49,114 nt of DNA. Origin: Bryobacteraceae bacterium (GTDB taxonomy: Bacteria; Acidobacteriota; Terriglobia; Bryobacterales; Bryobacteraceae). The notes below the pieces were generated by a model, which was not told the origin of the DNA, made no database searches, and saw only the letters and a program-made list of their open reading frames with translations. Position 1 is the first letter of the stretch; each line of letters starts with the position of its first letter. This document shows positions 16,843 to 24,408 of the stretch, one piece after another. A program made the position numbers and the translations under genes. The DNA lies in the NCBI GenBank assembly GCA_017883415.1, contig JADGNR010000002.1:1-49114 (forward strand). Reading direction: 5' to 3'.

Positions 16843-18498
16843 ATGCGAAAGTGGTTGCTGGTCTTTGGCTTGGCGTGCCTGGTTGCGGCGCAGGAAACGG
16901 TGGACGAAAGCGCCATCGCGAAAATCCGCTCCGAAGAGATGGAGCATTCGCAGATCCTGCACACGCTGCACATGCTCACGGACCGGTACGGGCCGCGCCT
17001 CACAGGGTCGCCCAACTACGAAAGCGCTGCCAAGTGGGCCGTGAGCCAGCTCACCGAATGGGGTTTCAAGAACGCCCACCTGGAGCCGTGGGACTTCGGG
17101 CATCCCGGCTGGATGAATGAGCGGGCCGCGGGGTACATGGTGGCGCCGGTGCGCGAGAATCTCAAGTTCGAGGTGCTGGGATGGACGCCGTCGACCAGGG
17201 GCACGGTGACGGGCCCGGCCATCGAAGTGATTGTGCCGCAGGGACCGTTTCCAACGCCGTTGCCGCCTACCGATGCCGCTGCCGCGGGGGGACGCGGTGG
17301 GCGGGGCGCGCCCCAGCGCCTGCCTCCCACCAAAGAGGAGATGATCCAGTGGGTGCAGGACACCAAGGACAAAGTCCGTTGGAAGATCGTGCTGGTCGGC
17401 AAGGCCGCGGTGGTGCCGGTGAATTTCAATCCGCCGCAGTTGCGGCGCGACGATGCCGCGGTGAAGCAGAGCTATGACCCGGACAATCCAAATGCCGGCC
17501 GCGGCGGGCGCGGCGGCGGCACTCCTCCGGCGGAACCCGGCCGGCTTACGGCGGCCCAGGTCACGGAAATGGTGGACGCCATGCTCCTGGAGAACGGCGC
17601 GCTGCTGCGGATCAACGACGCCGGCATGGGCCACGGGCTGATCCGCGCATTTCAGAACCGCACCTACGATTCGGCCAAGGTGGTTCCGACGGTAGTGCTA
17701 CGCAACGAGGATTACGGCCGCATCGAGCGCCTGCTCCAGGACGGCGAAGACGTCAGGCTGGAGTTCAACATCGTCAACCGCGATTACCCCGAGGGCAAGA
17801 CCGCCTACAACGTGGTGGCGGAAATCCCGGGCACGGATAAGGCCGATGAGATCGTGATGCTCGGCGGGCATCTCGACTCGTGGCACGCGGCGACGGGTGC
17901 AACCGACAACGCCATCGGGTCTTCCATGATGATGGAGGCCGCGCGGCTGATTCAGGCACTCAAGCTGAAGCCGCGGCGCACCATCCGGGTGGGCCTGTGG
18001 GCCGGCGAAGAAGAGGGGCTGCTCGGGTCCAAAGCGTACGTGGAGCAGCATTTCGGCACCTTCGAGAACCCCAAGCCGGAGTGGGCCACCCTCGATTGTT
18101 ACTTCAATATCGATTCGGGCACGGGCAGAGTGCGCGGCGCCAATATTTTCGGGCCTCCGGAAGCGGCGGCAGTGCTGCGCCCGGTGCTCGCGCTGTTCGA
18201 AGATTTCGGCGTGGCCGGGGCGAACTCCACCAGCAGCCGGGCGACGGGCGGCACCGACAGCACTTCCTTCAATGCCGCCGGACTACCGGGCATCGGGCTG
18301 GCGCAGGACCCCATCGAGTATCAGAGCTTCACCTGGCACACCAATCTGGACACCTACGAGCGCATCGTGCCCGACGACGCGATGAAGGCCGCCTCCACCA
18401 TTGCGGCGGCGGTGTGGCACGTGGCCAACCGGGAGCAGATGATCCCGCGGTTCGGCAAGGAGCAGATGCCACCGCCGGCGAAAGCGCCAGCGCGATAG
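16843..18498 (+). CDS. M28 family zinc aminopeptidase, exported
   Basis: 551 residues. Signal peptide MRKWLLVFGLACLVAA. A PA-type insert lies between N-terminal strands and the catalytic part. The M28 zinc ligands are visible: His and Asp in MLGGHLDSWH, Asp in GATDNAIGSS, the Glu pair in LWAGEEEGLLGS, Asp in YFNIDSGTG and His in SFTWHTNLDTYE. It removes N-terminal residues from peptides in the periplasm. An upstream in-frame ATG at 16831 would add MLFS. Residues near 150 and 225 are Gly/Arg-rich low-complexity linkers. It is convergent with the cytochrome gene, with 55 bases between. Confidence 0.88.
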   Translation: MRKWLLVFGLACLVAAQETVDESAIAKIRSEEMEHSQILHTLHMLTDRYGPRLTGSPNYESAAKWAVSQLTEWGFKNAHLEPWDFGHPGWMNERAAGYMVAPVRENLKFEVLGWTPSTRGTVTGPAIEVIVPQGPFPTPLPPTDAAAAGGRGGRGAPQRLPPTKEEMIQWVQDTKDKVRWKIVLVGKAAVVPVNFNPPQLRRDDAAVKQSYDPDNPNAGRGGRGGGTPPAEPGRLTAAQVTEMVDAMLLENGALLRINDAGMGHGLIRAFQNRTYDSAKVVPTVVLRNEDYGRIERLLQDGEDVRLEFNIVNRDYPEGKTAYNVVAEIPGTDKADEIVMLGGHLDSWHAATGATDNAIGSSMMMEAARLIQALKLKPRRTIRVGLWAGEEEGLLGSKAYVEQHFGTFENPKPEWATLDCYFNIDSGTGRVRGANIFGPPEAAAVLRPVLALFEDFGVAGANSTSSRATGGTDSTSFNAAGLPGIGLAQDPIEYQSFTWHTNLDTYERIVPDDAMKAASTIAAAVWHVANREQMIPRFGKEQMPPPAKAPAR

Positions 18499-18553
18499 CG
18501 CGCCTGCAAGCAGGCGACGGCAAGCTGAAGCATGCCCCACCGGTTCCAAGTGC
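18499..18553. repeat. Intergenic hairpin between convergent genes
   Basis: CGCCTGCAAGCAGGCG (18501-18516) is a small stem-loop followed by GACGGCAAGCTGAAGCATGC and CCCAC. It may serve as a bidirectional terminator or be another dispersed repeat; there is no T-run. Confidence 0.4.
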
Positions 18554-21337
18554 CTACCGGTAGGCGAATAGCATGGCGTAGACGATCAGGGCGATCATCA
18601 GCATGCCCAGGGTGAGCGCGGTGAAGCCCAGGCGCCGCCAGAATTTCTGCGCGCGGGCGGGCGGGGCGGGCATCAGGGACTGCTCGAGCTGGCCGCTCTC
18701 CACCATCTGCTGGTATTCGCGCGGGCGATCGCGCTGGAACTCTTCGAGCGGCATGCCGCCGGTGAAAATCCCCGTATCGATGGGGAATTTCTCGGGGCGG
18801 AAATGCGTGTTGAAGAAGTGCACCACGAAGATGAAGCTCACCGCCAGCAGAGCTTCGTCGCTATGGATGGTGGTGGCCACATTCACCGCCCAGCCGGGGA
18901 ACAGGCGGGTAAAGAACTCGGGGAACCAGAGCAGCAGGCCGGTGCCGCCGATCACCGCGACGCCCCAAAAGACGGCGAAGTAATCGAACTTCTCCCAGTA
19001 GGTCCAGCGGCCGTAGAGCGGCCGTTCCCCGCGTCCGCCGAACCATTTCAGCGAGGCGGTGAATTCGCGCCAGTCGCGCCCGTTGAACAGCATGCTCTCC
19101 GGGCCGGCGATGAAGCGCAGCCAGCTCCCGCCGCTCTGGCGCTTCTGGCGGATCACGTCGTAGATGTGCAGTCCGAAATAGGTAAAGGTCAGCAGGGCGC
19201 AGAAGCGGTGGATCAGGCCGGCCGCCTCGAAGCCTCCCACCAGGCGGGCCACGAATTTTGCCCAGCCGGCATAAGAGAACTTCAGGATCATGCCGGTCAT
19301 GGCGAGCCCCAGGAAACTGGAGACCACCATCAGGTGGAGGTTGCGCTGAAAGGGCTTGAATCGGCGCACGTATTGCCCGCCGGGGCCGTGGCCATTCTTG
19401 TTCTGTTTGCGGTAGTCGAACGAACGGGGCAGCCAGGCGATGGTATGGGCGCCGGAGACCACCAGCGTACCCACCAGCAGCGTGGTCATGCCCCAGAACG
19501 TGTAGAACAGGAACGGGTACTTCTTGGGATCGTGGTGGGTGGCATGGGTGAGGTATCCGGCGAACTGCCGGTGCGATCCCATGTGGCACTTCCCGCAGGT
19601 GTTGACGATGTTGTTCCGGCTCAGCCGGGAGCGCGGATTGTTCACCGGCAGGATATCGTGCGAGCCGTGGCAATCGTAGCACTTGGCGGTCTGCAGGTAG
19701 CCCAGCTTGGAGACCTTGCCGTGGAACGTCTCGAAATACGCCTCGGTGATCTGCTGGTGGCAGCGCCCGCACTGGTCCATGATGTGTAATCGGAAGTTGG
19801 AGAGGTCGGTGCGCTGGATGCTGTGGGCGGTATGACACCCGGAGCACACGGGCAGCTCCTTATTGGTCTTGGTGACCTCCGGACTGTGGACGCTGGCGTG
19901 GAACATCTCATAGATGCCGCGGTGGCACTGCGCGCAGGTCTGCGCGATGTTGGCGCGGTTCACGCTGGAGCGCGGATCATTGCTGGGCAACTCGTGATGC
20001 GCGGTGTGACAGTCGGCGCAATTGGCGGTCACCGTGAGGCCGCTTTGCAGCAGGCCTTTGCCGTGGATGCTCTCCCGGTAGTGCTCCACGATCTGGTCCT
20101 GCTTCCCGGTGTAGCGCAGGGCCGCCTTTTGGCCCGACAGGTGGCACTTGGCGCAGAGCGCCGGCACGTTGCGGGAAAACGTGGGCGAGCCGGAGTCGGC
20201 CTTACCGCGGGTGCCATGCGGGCTGTGGCAATCCTTGCACCCGGGCGCGTCGGGGCTGCCGGCGGCCGCCAGCGTGCCATGCGTGCTTTCGCGATACTGG
20301 GCGACCACCTTGTCGTGGCAGATGGAGCAGTCCACCTTGGAAGGCATGGTGTCGCAGGGCCGGCCATGGGCAGGCGTGCCCCCGGTGTGGCACTGCACGC
20401 ACGCCTTCTGGGCGTGCTTCGACCCGGCCAGTTCGGCCTGGTTGACGAACAGCGACACGGTCTGGCCGGCGCGCGTTGCCGTCAGGTTCGGGTTGCTGTG
20501 GCAGCGCTGGCAGTCGCGGTCGCTCATGCCCTCGCTATAAAAGACCTTGCGTACTTTGTGCGGCTCGTGGCAATCCACGCAGGCGGGGATGAGGTTCGGC
20601 CCCTTCTCCCATAGCTCGCCGCGAATCACCTTGCGATGCACCGTCTCGATCTGCCCATGGCATTTGGTGCATGTTTTGGCGATGTTGGCCTTGGCGATGG
20701 AGGAGCGGGGGTCGGTGTGCGGCAGCACGAAGTGCGCGGTGTGGCAACTGGTGCAGACCGCCGCGATGGTGAGACCCTTCTCGAAAAGCGCCTGGCCATG
20801 GAGACTGTCCTTGTAATTCTCGAGGATATTGGCTTGCGGAATGTTGTGGGTCAGGCTGACGGGCGTGCCTTCCCGGTGACAGCCGCCGCAGAGGCGCGGA
20901 ATCTCCATGGTCGAAGTGGGAGACTTCGGGTTGGAGGGCCGCAGGATATTGTGTGTTCCATGGCAGCTCTTGCAGCCCGGGGCGAGGGTGTCGCCGTGCG
21001 CCGACGCCTTGCCGTGCAGGCTGGCAGTGTACTGCGACTGCTCCTCGGAATGGCAGGAGCCGCAATCCACTTTGGACAGCTTTTCCGGATGGGGGAAATC
21101 CTTTTTCGCGAGATCGCTGTGGCAGGCTGCGCATTCGAGCGACGCATGGGGCGAGGCCGCCAGGGCGGCTGCGTCGAAGCGCGGTGGCACGCCCGCTTCC
21201 CGTTTGCCGGTGCGGGGTCCGGGTTCGTGGCATCCGGCGCACTCCTCGGAGCCCGGCGGGGTTTTGGACTTCTGCTGACCCGGCAAGGCCACGACCAGGG
21301 TTCCAGCCACGAATATCAGACGGAGGAGGTTCTTCAT
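18554..21337 (-). CDS. 19-haem cytochrome c fused to a membrane cytochrome b-like domain
   Basis: 927 residues. Signal peptide MKNLLRLIFVAGTLVVALPG. Residues of roughly 33-585 contain 19 CxxCH haem c sites (CAGCH, CAACH, CGSCH, CKSCH and so on to CGKCH). Repeating modules of the form SxHG...C..CH.xH...P.S...C..CH indicate internal duplication. From about 615 there are several hydrophobic helices, including FWGMTTLLVGTLVVSGAHTI, LIHRFCALLTFTYFGLHIYD and ALLAVSFIFVVHFF, with His residues placed as in FdnI/cytochrome b-type quinone-reactive subunits. Inference: it moves electrons between the quinone pool and periplasmic redox partners. It has its own promoter at 21389-21417 and lies about 3 kb from the formate dehydrogenase operon. 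Confidence 0.88.
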   Translation of the reverse strand: MKNLLRLIFVAGTLVVALPGQQKSKTPPGSEECAGCHEPGPRTGKREAGVPPRFDAAALAASPHASLECAACHSDLAKKDFPHPEKLSKVDCGSCHSEEQSQYTASLHGKASAHGDTLAPGCKSCHGTHNILRPSNPKSPTSTMEIPRLCGGCHREGTPVSLTHNIPQANILENYKDSLHGQALFEKGLTIAAVCTSCHTAHFVLPHTDPRSSIAKANIAKTCTKCHGQIETVHRKVIRGELWEKGPNLIPACVDCHEPHKVRKVFYSEGMSDRDCQRCHSNPNLTATRAGQTVSLFVNQAELAGSKHAQKACVQCHTGGTPAHGRPCDTMPSKVDCSICHDKVVAQYRESTHGTLAAAGSPDAPGCKDCHSPHGTRGKADSGSPTFSRNVPALCAKCHLSGQKAALRYTGKQDQIVEHYRESIHGKGLLQSGLTVTANCADCHTAHHELPSNDPRSSVNRANIAQTCAQCHRGIYEMFHASVHSPEVTKTNKELPVCSGCHTAHSIQRTDLSNFRLHIMDQCGRCHQQITEAYFETFHGKVSKLGYLQTAKCYDCHGSHDILPVNNPRSRLSRNNIVNTCGKCHMGSHRQFAGYLTHATHHDPKKYPFLFYTFWGMTTLLVGTLVVSGAHTIAWLPRSFDYRKQNKNGHGPGGQYVRRFKPFQRNLHLMVVSSFLGLAMTGMILKFSYAGWAKFVARLVGGFEAAGLIHRFCALLTFTYFGLHIYDVIRQKRQSGGSWLRFIAGPESMLFNGRDWREFTASLKWFGGRGERPLYGRWTYWEKFDYFAVFWGVAVIGGTGLLLWFPEFFTRLFPGWAVNVATTIHSDEALLAVSFIFVVHFFNTHFRPEKFPIDTGIFTGGMPLEEFQRDRPREYQQMVESGQLEQSLMPAPPARAQKFWRRLGFTALTLGMLMIALIVYAMLFAYR

Positions 21338-21388
21338 CGAGGTTTTGGCCTGCTGCGCCGCTCCAATAACAGAGTAAAGGACCCTTTG

Positions 21389-21417
21389 ATCTTATCAACT
21401 GTAGAATTCTACGTCAA
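21389..21417 (-). promoter_or_regulatory. Sigma70-like promoter of the cytochrome gene with internal palindrome
   Basis: On the minus strand TTGACG (21412-21417) and TAAGAT (21389-21394) are separated by exactly 17 bases. The spacer contains the perfect 12-bp palindrome GTAGAATTCTAC (21401-21412), which touches the -35 box. This is the classic place for a repressor or activator site. The start codon follows about 50 bases downstream. Confidence 0.65.
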
Positions 21418-21478
21418 GGCGTGCAGGGCCGAATGTGGGGAAAACCAACAGTCCAGGTGCGGGCGTACCATAGGGCGC

Positions 21479-22078
21479 ATGGGGCAGGTTGCGATGGCGG
21501 CGGCAATCCTGGTGGCCACGACGGCGCTGGCCAGGGCCGGTGTATGTACCGGCGACGGGCAGCCGAGGCACGAGTTCCGGCTTCTGGCGGGCTATTCGCC
21601 CGAGGCGGCCACGTTGATCGGCACGGCCACGGACCGGCGCTTCGGCATGGTGGAGTTCAGTTACACCTACCGCTGCTGGTCGTGGAATGCGGTCTCGATC
21701 GGCTACACCGCCGGTGTAATTCCCGCAGCCTTCGTTTTCCAGCCGCGGCAGACTGTCATCCCCAGCCATGCGGTGTACGGCTTTGCGGTGATGCCCGCGG
21801 GATTCTTTGCCGAATTCGCCCGGAGGCGGCGGGTGCATCCGGTGGCGGAGGCCAATGGCGGCATCCTCGCTTCCACGGAGCCCATTCCGGAGCGCGGCAA
21901 CAATGCGACCGGCTTGAATTTTCTGTTCAATTTGGGCGGCGGAATCCGGTTCGCGGCCGGGCGGGGCGCGATCACGGTAGGATATCGATTTCTGCACATC
22001 TCCAACGCCGGCACGACGGATTTTAATCCCGGCCTGGACAACAATGTGTTTTACTTGAGTTGGTCTTTCCTGCGATGA
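21479..22078 (+). CDS. PagL-like acyloxyacyl hydrolase (lipid A 3-O-deacylase family)
   Basis: 199 residues: signal peptide MGQVAMAAAILVATTALARA, then an amphipathic beta-barrel pattern ending in an aromatic-rich last strand (NVFYLSWSF). Near the C-terminus RFLHISNAGTTDFNPGLD aligns with the PagL active-site segment, in which His and Ser are followed 14 residues after the His by Glu. Here that position is Asp, a conservative change. The likely role is removal of an acyl chain from lipid A in the outer membrane. An alternative start at 21494 gives a shorter signal. The TGA stop overlaps the ATG of the RHH gene (ATGA at 22075-22078). Confidence 0.75.
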   Translation: MGQVAMAAAILVATTALARAGVCTGDGQPRHEFRLLAGYSPEAATLIGTATDRRFGMVEFSYTYRCWSWNAVSIGYTAGVIPAAFVFQPRQTVIPSHAVYGFAVMPAGFFAEFARRRRVHPVAEANGGILASTEPIPERGNNATGLNFLFNLGGGIRFAAGRGAITVGYRFLHISNAGTTDFNPGLDNNVFYLSWSFLR

Positions 22079-22350
22079 GACAGCATCCCTTGCTCCCGCC
22101 TAAGAAGCGCCGGACCACGCTGACGTTGCCGGCCGATTCTCTCACCGAGGCGCAACGAATTGCCCGCACCAGAAAAGTGAGTCTCGGCACCGTTATCGCA
22201 GAGGCGCTTGCCGACGGCTTGCGCCGACAAATTACAGCAGAGCGGAGTGAAGCGGTGATGGAGAGCTACCGGACGGTTTTTTCGGGGTTCTCGGACGAAG
22301 AGATGTCGATCCTCGATGGGGTAATTCTCGAGCCGGCAAAGCGGAATTAG
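22075..22350 (+). CDS. RHH-like antitoxin of a PIN toxin pair
   Basis: 91 residues. KKRRTTLTLPADSLTEAQRI and KVSLGTVIAEALADGLRRQI have the strand-helix-helix pattern of CopG/RHH antitoxins, which bind their own operator and neutralise the partner. The C-terminal half (SDEEMSILDGVIL) is probably the toxin-binding tail. It overlaps the PagL-like stop by 4 bases and is followed after 3 bases by the PIN gene, so all three may be cotranscribed. Confidence 0.75.
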   Translation: MRQHPLLPPKKRRTTLTLPADSLTEAQRIARTRKVSLGTVIAEALADGLRRQITAERSEAVMESYRTVFSGFSDEEMSILDGVILEPAKRN

Positions 22351-22353
22351 CCG

Positions 22354-22893
22354 ATGGTCAATCCTGCTTCCGGTCCCTTCCTCTTCGATACGGGTGCCGA
22401 AAGCTGGCTGGGCCGGGCCGAGCGCCCCGAGGCGCGGCACTGGATGCGCGAGTACCTGTCCCATGATGAGATATACATTTCCGCGGTGACCGTGCTGGAG
22501 CGAATTCGCGGCTACAGCCTTTTGTGGCGCCGTGCCGCGGAGGGCAATAGGGAACGCATCGAAGCGGCGCGGGTCGCCTACCTCTCGACGCTCGGGCGTG
22601 TGTGGCCGCTCGATGGAGCGGTCGCCGTGGTGGCCGGTGAAATCATGGCGCTGGTCCCCGACCCGCCCACACCTCCTCGGCGGCGGCATCAACTCGCAGA
22701 ATCGCGGCAAGAGCGTCTGGCGCGCTGGCGATTTGACGGAATGATCGCCGCTACGGCGCTGGTCGCGAGGATGCCGCTCATCCACAATAACGCCGGCGAC
22801 TTCGAGGGGATACGCAGTGCCATCGAACTCTCACCGGAACGGTTCCCCAACCTGGGTCCGCTGGAGCTGATCAGGTGTGCATCGCTGGCATGA
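22354..22893 (+). CDS. PIN-domain ribonuclease toxin (VapC-like)
   Basis: 179 residues. The PIN acidic residues are visible: Asp in FLFDTGAES, Glu in VTVLERIRG, Asp in WRFDGMIAAT and Asp in HNNAGDFEG. PIN toxins cut specific RNAs with Mg2+. A Pro/Arg/Gln-rich insert (PTPPRRRHQLAESRQERLA) makes it longer than the usual 130-140 residues. The cognate antitoxin is directly upstream. Confidence 0.82.
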   Translation: MVNPASGPFLFDTGAESWLGRAERPEARHWMREYLSHDEIYISAVTVLERIRGYSLLWRRAAEGNRERIEAARVAYLSTLGRVWPLDGAVAVVAGEIMALVPDPPTPPRRRHQLAESRQERLARWRFDGMIAATALVARMPLIHNNAGDFEGIRSAIELSPERFPNLGPLELIRCASLA

Positions 22894-22981
22894 AACCCGC
22901 GACAGGGTCTCGGAGGGGCTGAAAACGTCGACACGTGCGTACGGTGCGCAGGTGCGCATATTCCGTGAAACAATTTAAGCG

Positions 22982-23191
22982 ATGCCTCACAACGCCGGCA
23001 AGGAAGATCTCCACAGCCTCATTGAAAGGCTCCCCGATTCTGAGATTTTGGCGGCCGAGCGATATTTGGAGTTTCTTATTTCGAGGGAAGCGCCCGTCGA
23101 CCCGGAAATGCTGAAGCGGATCGATGCCGCGCGCGCGGAAGCACCCGCCGGAATCCCGCACGACGATATCTTACGTGAGTTCGGACTTTGA
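22982..23191 (+). CDS. Small antitoxin-like protein upstream of a ParE/RelE remnant
   Basis: 69 residues, mostly helical: LHSLIERLPDSEILAAERYL then EFLIS, with an acidic C-terminal helix (DDILREFGL). The pattern resembles short antitoxins paired with ParE/RelE toxins. Its TGA stop overlaps a TTG that begins the toxin frame (TTGA at 23188-23191). Confidence 0.65.
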   Translation: MPHNAGKEDLHSLIERLPDSEILAAERYLEFLISREAPVDPEMLKRIDAARAEAPAGIPHDDILREFGL

Positions 23192-23435
23192 AGCGGTTCG
23201 TTTGGGATCCGGCCGCAAGAGCGGATCTGCGCCGAATTGACCGCGATAACCGCAATGCGGATCTTGCCCGCTCTCGCCCGCTACCGCGAGACCGACGAAG
23301 GCGACGTGAAAATGCTCACCGACCGAGAGGGGCTGTACCGCTTGCGGGGTAGGCAAGTGGCGCGTCTTTTTCGATGTAGAGGCTCCGGATGCTATCCGCA
23401 TCCGTGGTATAGACAACCGAGGCCAAGCTTACTGA
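23188..23435 (+). pseudogene. ParE/RelE-type toxin broken by two frameshifts
   Basis: Three successive frames join into one RelE/ParE-like protein: LKRFVWDPAARADLRRIDRD from TTG 23188; then AMRILPALARYRETDEGDVK and MLTDREGLYRLR; then VGKWRVFFDVEAPDAIRIRG and IDNRGQAY to TGA 23433-23435. The joins need removal of one base near 23248 (GATAAC) and one G from the GGGG run at 23346-23349. Intact, it would be about 82 residues and end in the typical VGKWRVFF core. It is either genuinely inactive, consistent with the debris downstream, or carries sequencing indels. Confidence 0.7.
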
Positions 23436-23603
23436 CTGTCCGGATTTTGGCGTCACGGGAAGGCCAAGAATGCGAAACGGAACCTCAGCCTGACCGAGCG
23501 CGGCGGCTTTCCCTGGATTACCGGCACGATTCCGAGCGGACTGTCCTGAAGCTGCCCCAGGACTTCATGATACATTCGTTGAGGCAAGTTGAAATCAAAG
23601 TTT
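23436..23603. other. Spacer with no recognisable gene
   Basis: 168 bases between the toxin remnant and the tRNA with only short, signature-free reading frames. The tRNA promoter is presumably here, but I see no convincing -35/-10 pair. Confidence 0.4.
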
Positions 23604-23680
<77 letters not shown>

Positions 23681-23753
23681 GATCGCCAGGTGCGGGGTGA
23701 ATGGCCGCTTGGCGCTCCCGTCTTGAATCGGCGCGAGGCTCACCGCCGGGCCC

Positions 23754-23883
23754 GTCTTCACGGCGGCGGCGGTGCTCACCCTGGCGCTGGGGATCGGGGC
23801 GAACACCGCCATCTTCAGCGTGGTGAACGCGGTGTTGCTGCGGCCGCTGCCGTTCGGGCATCCGGACTGGCTGATCCGCGGGG
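23754..23883 (+). pseudogene. Fragment of an ADOP (MacB-like) ABC permease gene
   Basis: The plus frame reads [20 protein letters not shown] followed by [18 protein letters not shown]. This is the highly conserved first transmembrane segment of the acidobacterial duplicated orphan permeases. Neither the start region nor the remaining ~750 residues are present. It begins about 70 bases after the tRNA. Confidence 0.7.
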
Positions 23884-24002
23884 CGGAGAGGAACGACCGG
23901 CAAGCGGGCCCGCAGGCTGGCAGAGAAGCGCGGCGTCGGCCAGAAGGAATCCAAGATCGCTTGAGCGCCGCGGCAGGCGCCAGAGGTGTTCTGGCAGCGG
24001 GA

Positions 24003-24269
24003 TTACTCGGCCTGGCGCGGGGATTCGTCGTGGTAGCGGCGGAGAGTGGCGCGCGCCTGGGCCACCAGCTCGGGGCTGCGGGTTTCGATCAGGTCGCCGG
24101 CTTCGGCGAGGATCGCTTCGAAGATATCCATCAGGTCGCGCAGGCCGGTCTCGCGGTCGATGAGCTCGGCGGTGGAATCCACGAGAGCGGGGTTGGGCTG
24201 GAGGTCGAGCGCGGCGCGCAATGCGCCGGCCGTCGGTTGGTGCGTATGTTTCGCGAAGCCCGGTGTCAT
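24003..24269 (-). CDS. Hypothetical small helical protein
   Basis: 88 residues: [40 protein letters not shown] and [10 protein letters not shown] suggest two amphipathic helices. No family recognised. It is transcribed divergently from the formate dehydrogenase operon, and the bases before its ATG hold no clear ribosome-binding site. It could be a real small gene or chance coding in debris. Confidence 0.4.
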   Translation of the reverse strand: MTPGFAKHTHQPTAGALRAALDLQPNPALVDSTAELIDRETGLRDLMDIFEAILAEAGDLIETRSPELVAQARATLRRYHDESPRQAE

Positions 24270-24343
24270 AGAAGCATACTGCGCCTGTTGGAGCCCGAAA
24301 GCAAGAGGAGCGCAGTCTTTTACCTATGTGACCCGTTTTAGTC

Positions 24344-24372
24344 TTGACACTGCCGGGAATCGGGTATGTAAT
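24344..24372 (+). promoter_or_regulatory. Promoter of the formate dehydrogenase operon
   Basis: A consensus -35 TTGACA (24344-24349) and TGTAAT (24367-24372) are separated by exactly 17 bases. The start codon follows 37 bases downstream, with AGGGGAGGAAG as a strong ribosome-binding site. Confidence 0.7.
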
Positions 24373-24408
24373 AGCAGCAATCCAAGACACCATCAGGGGA
24401 GGAAGCGC

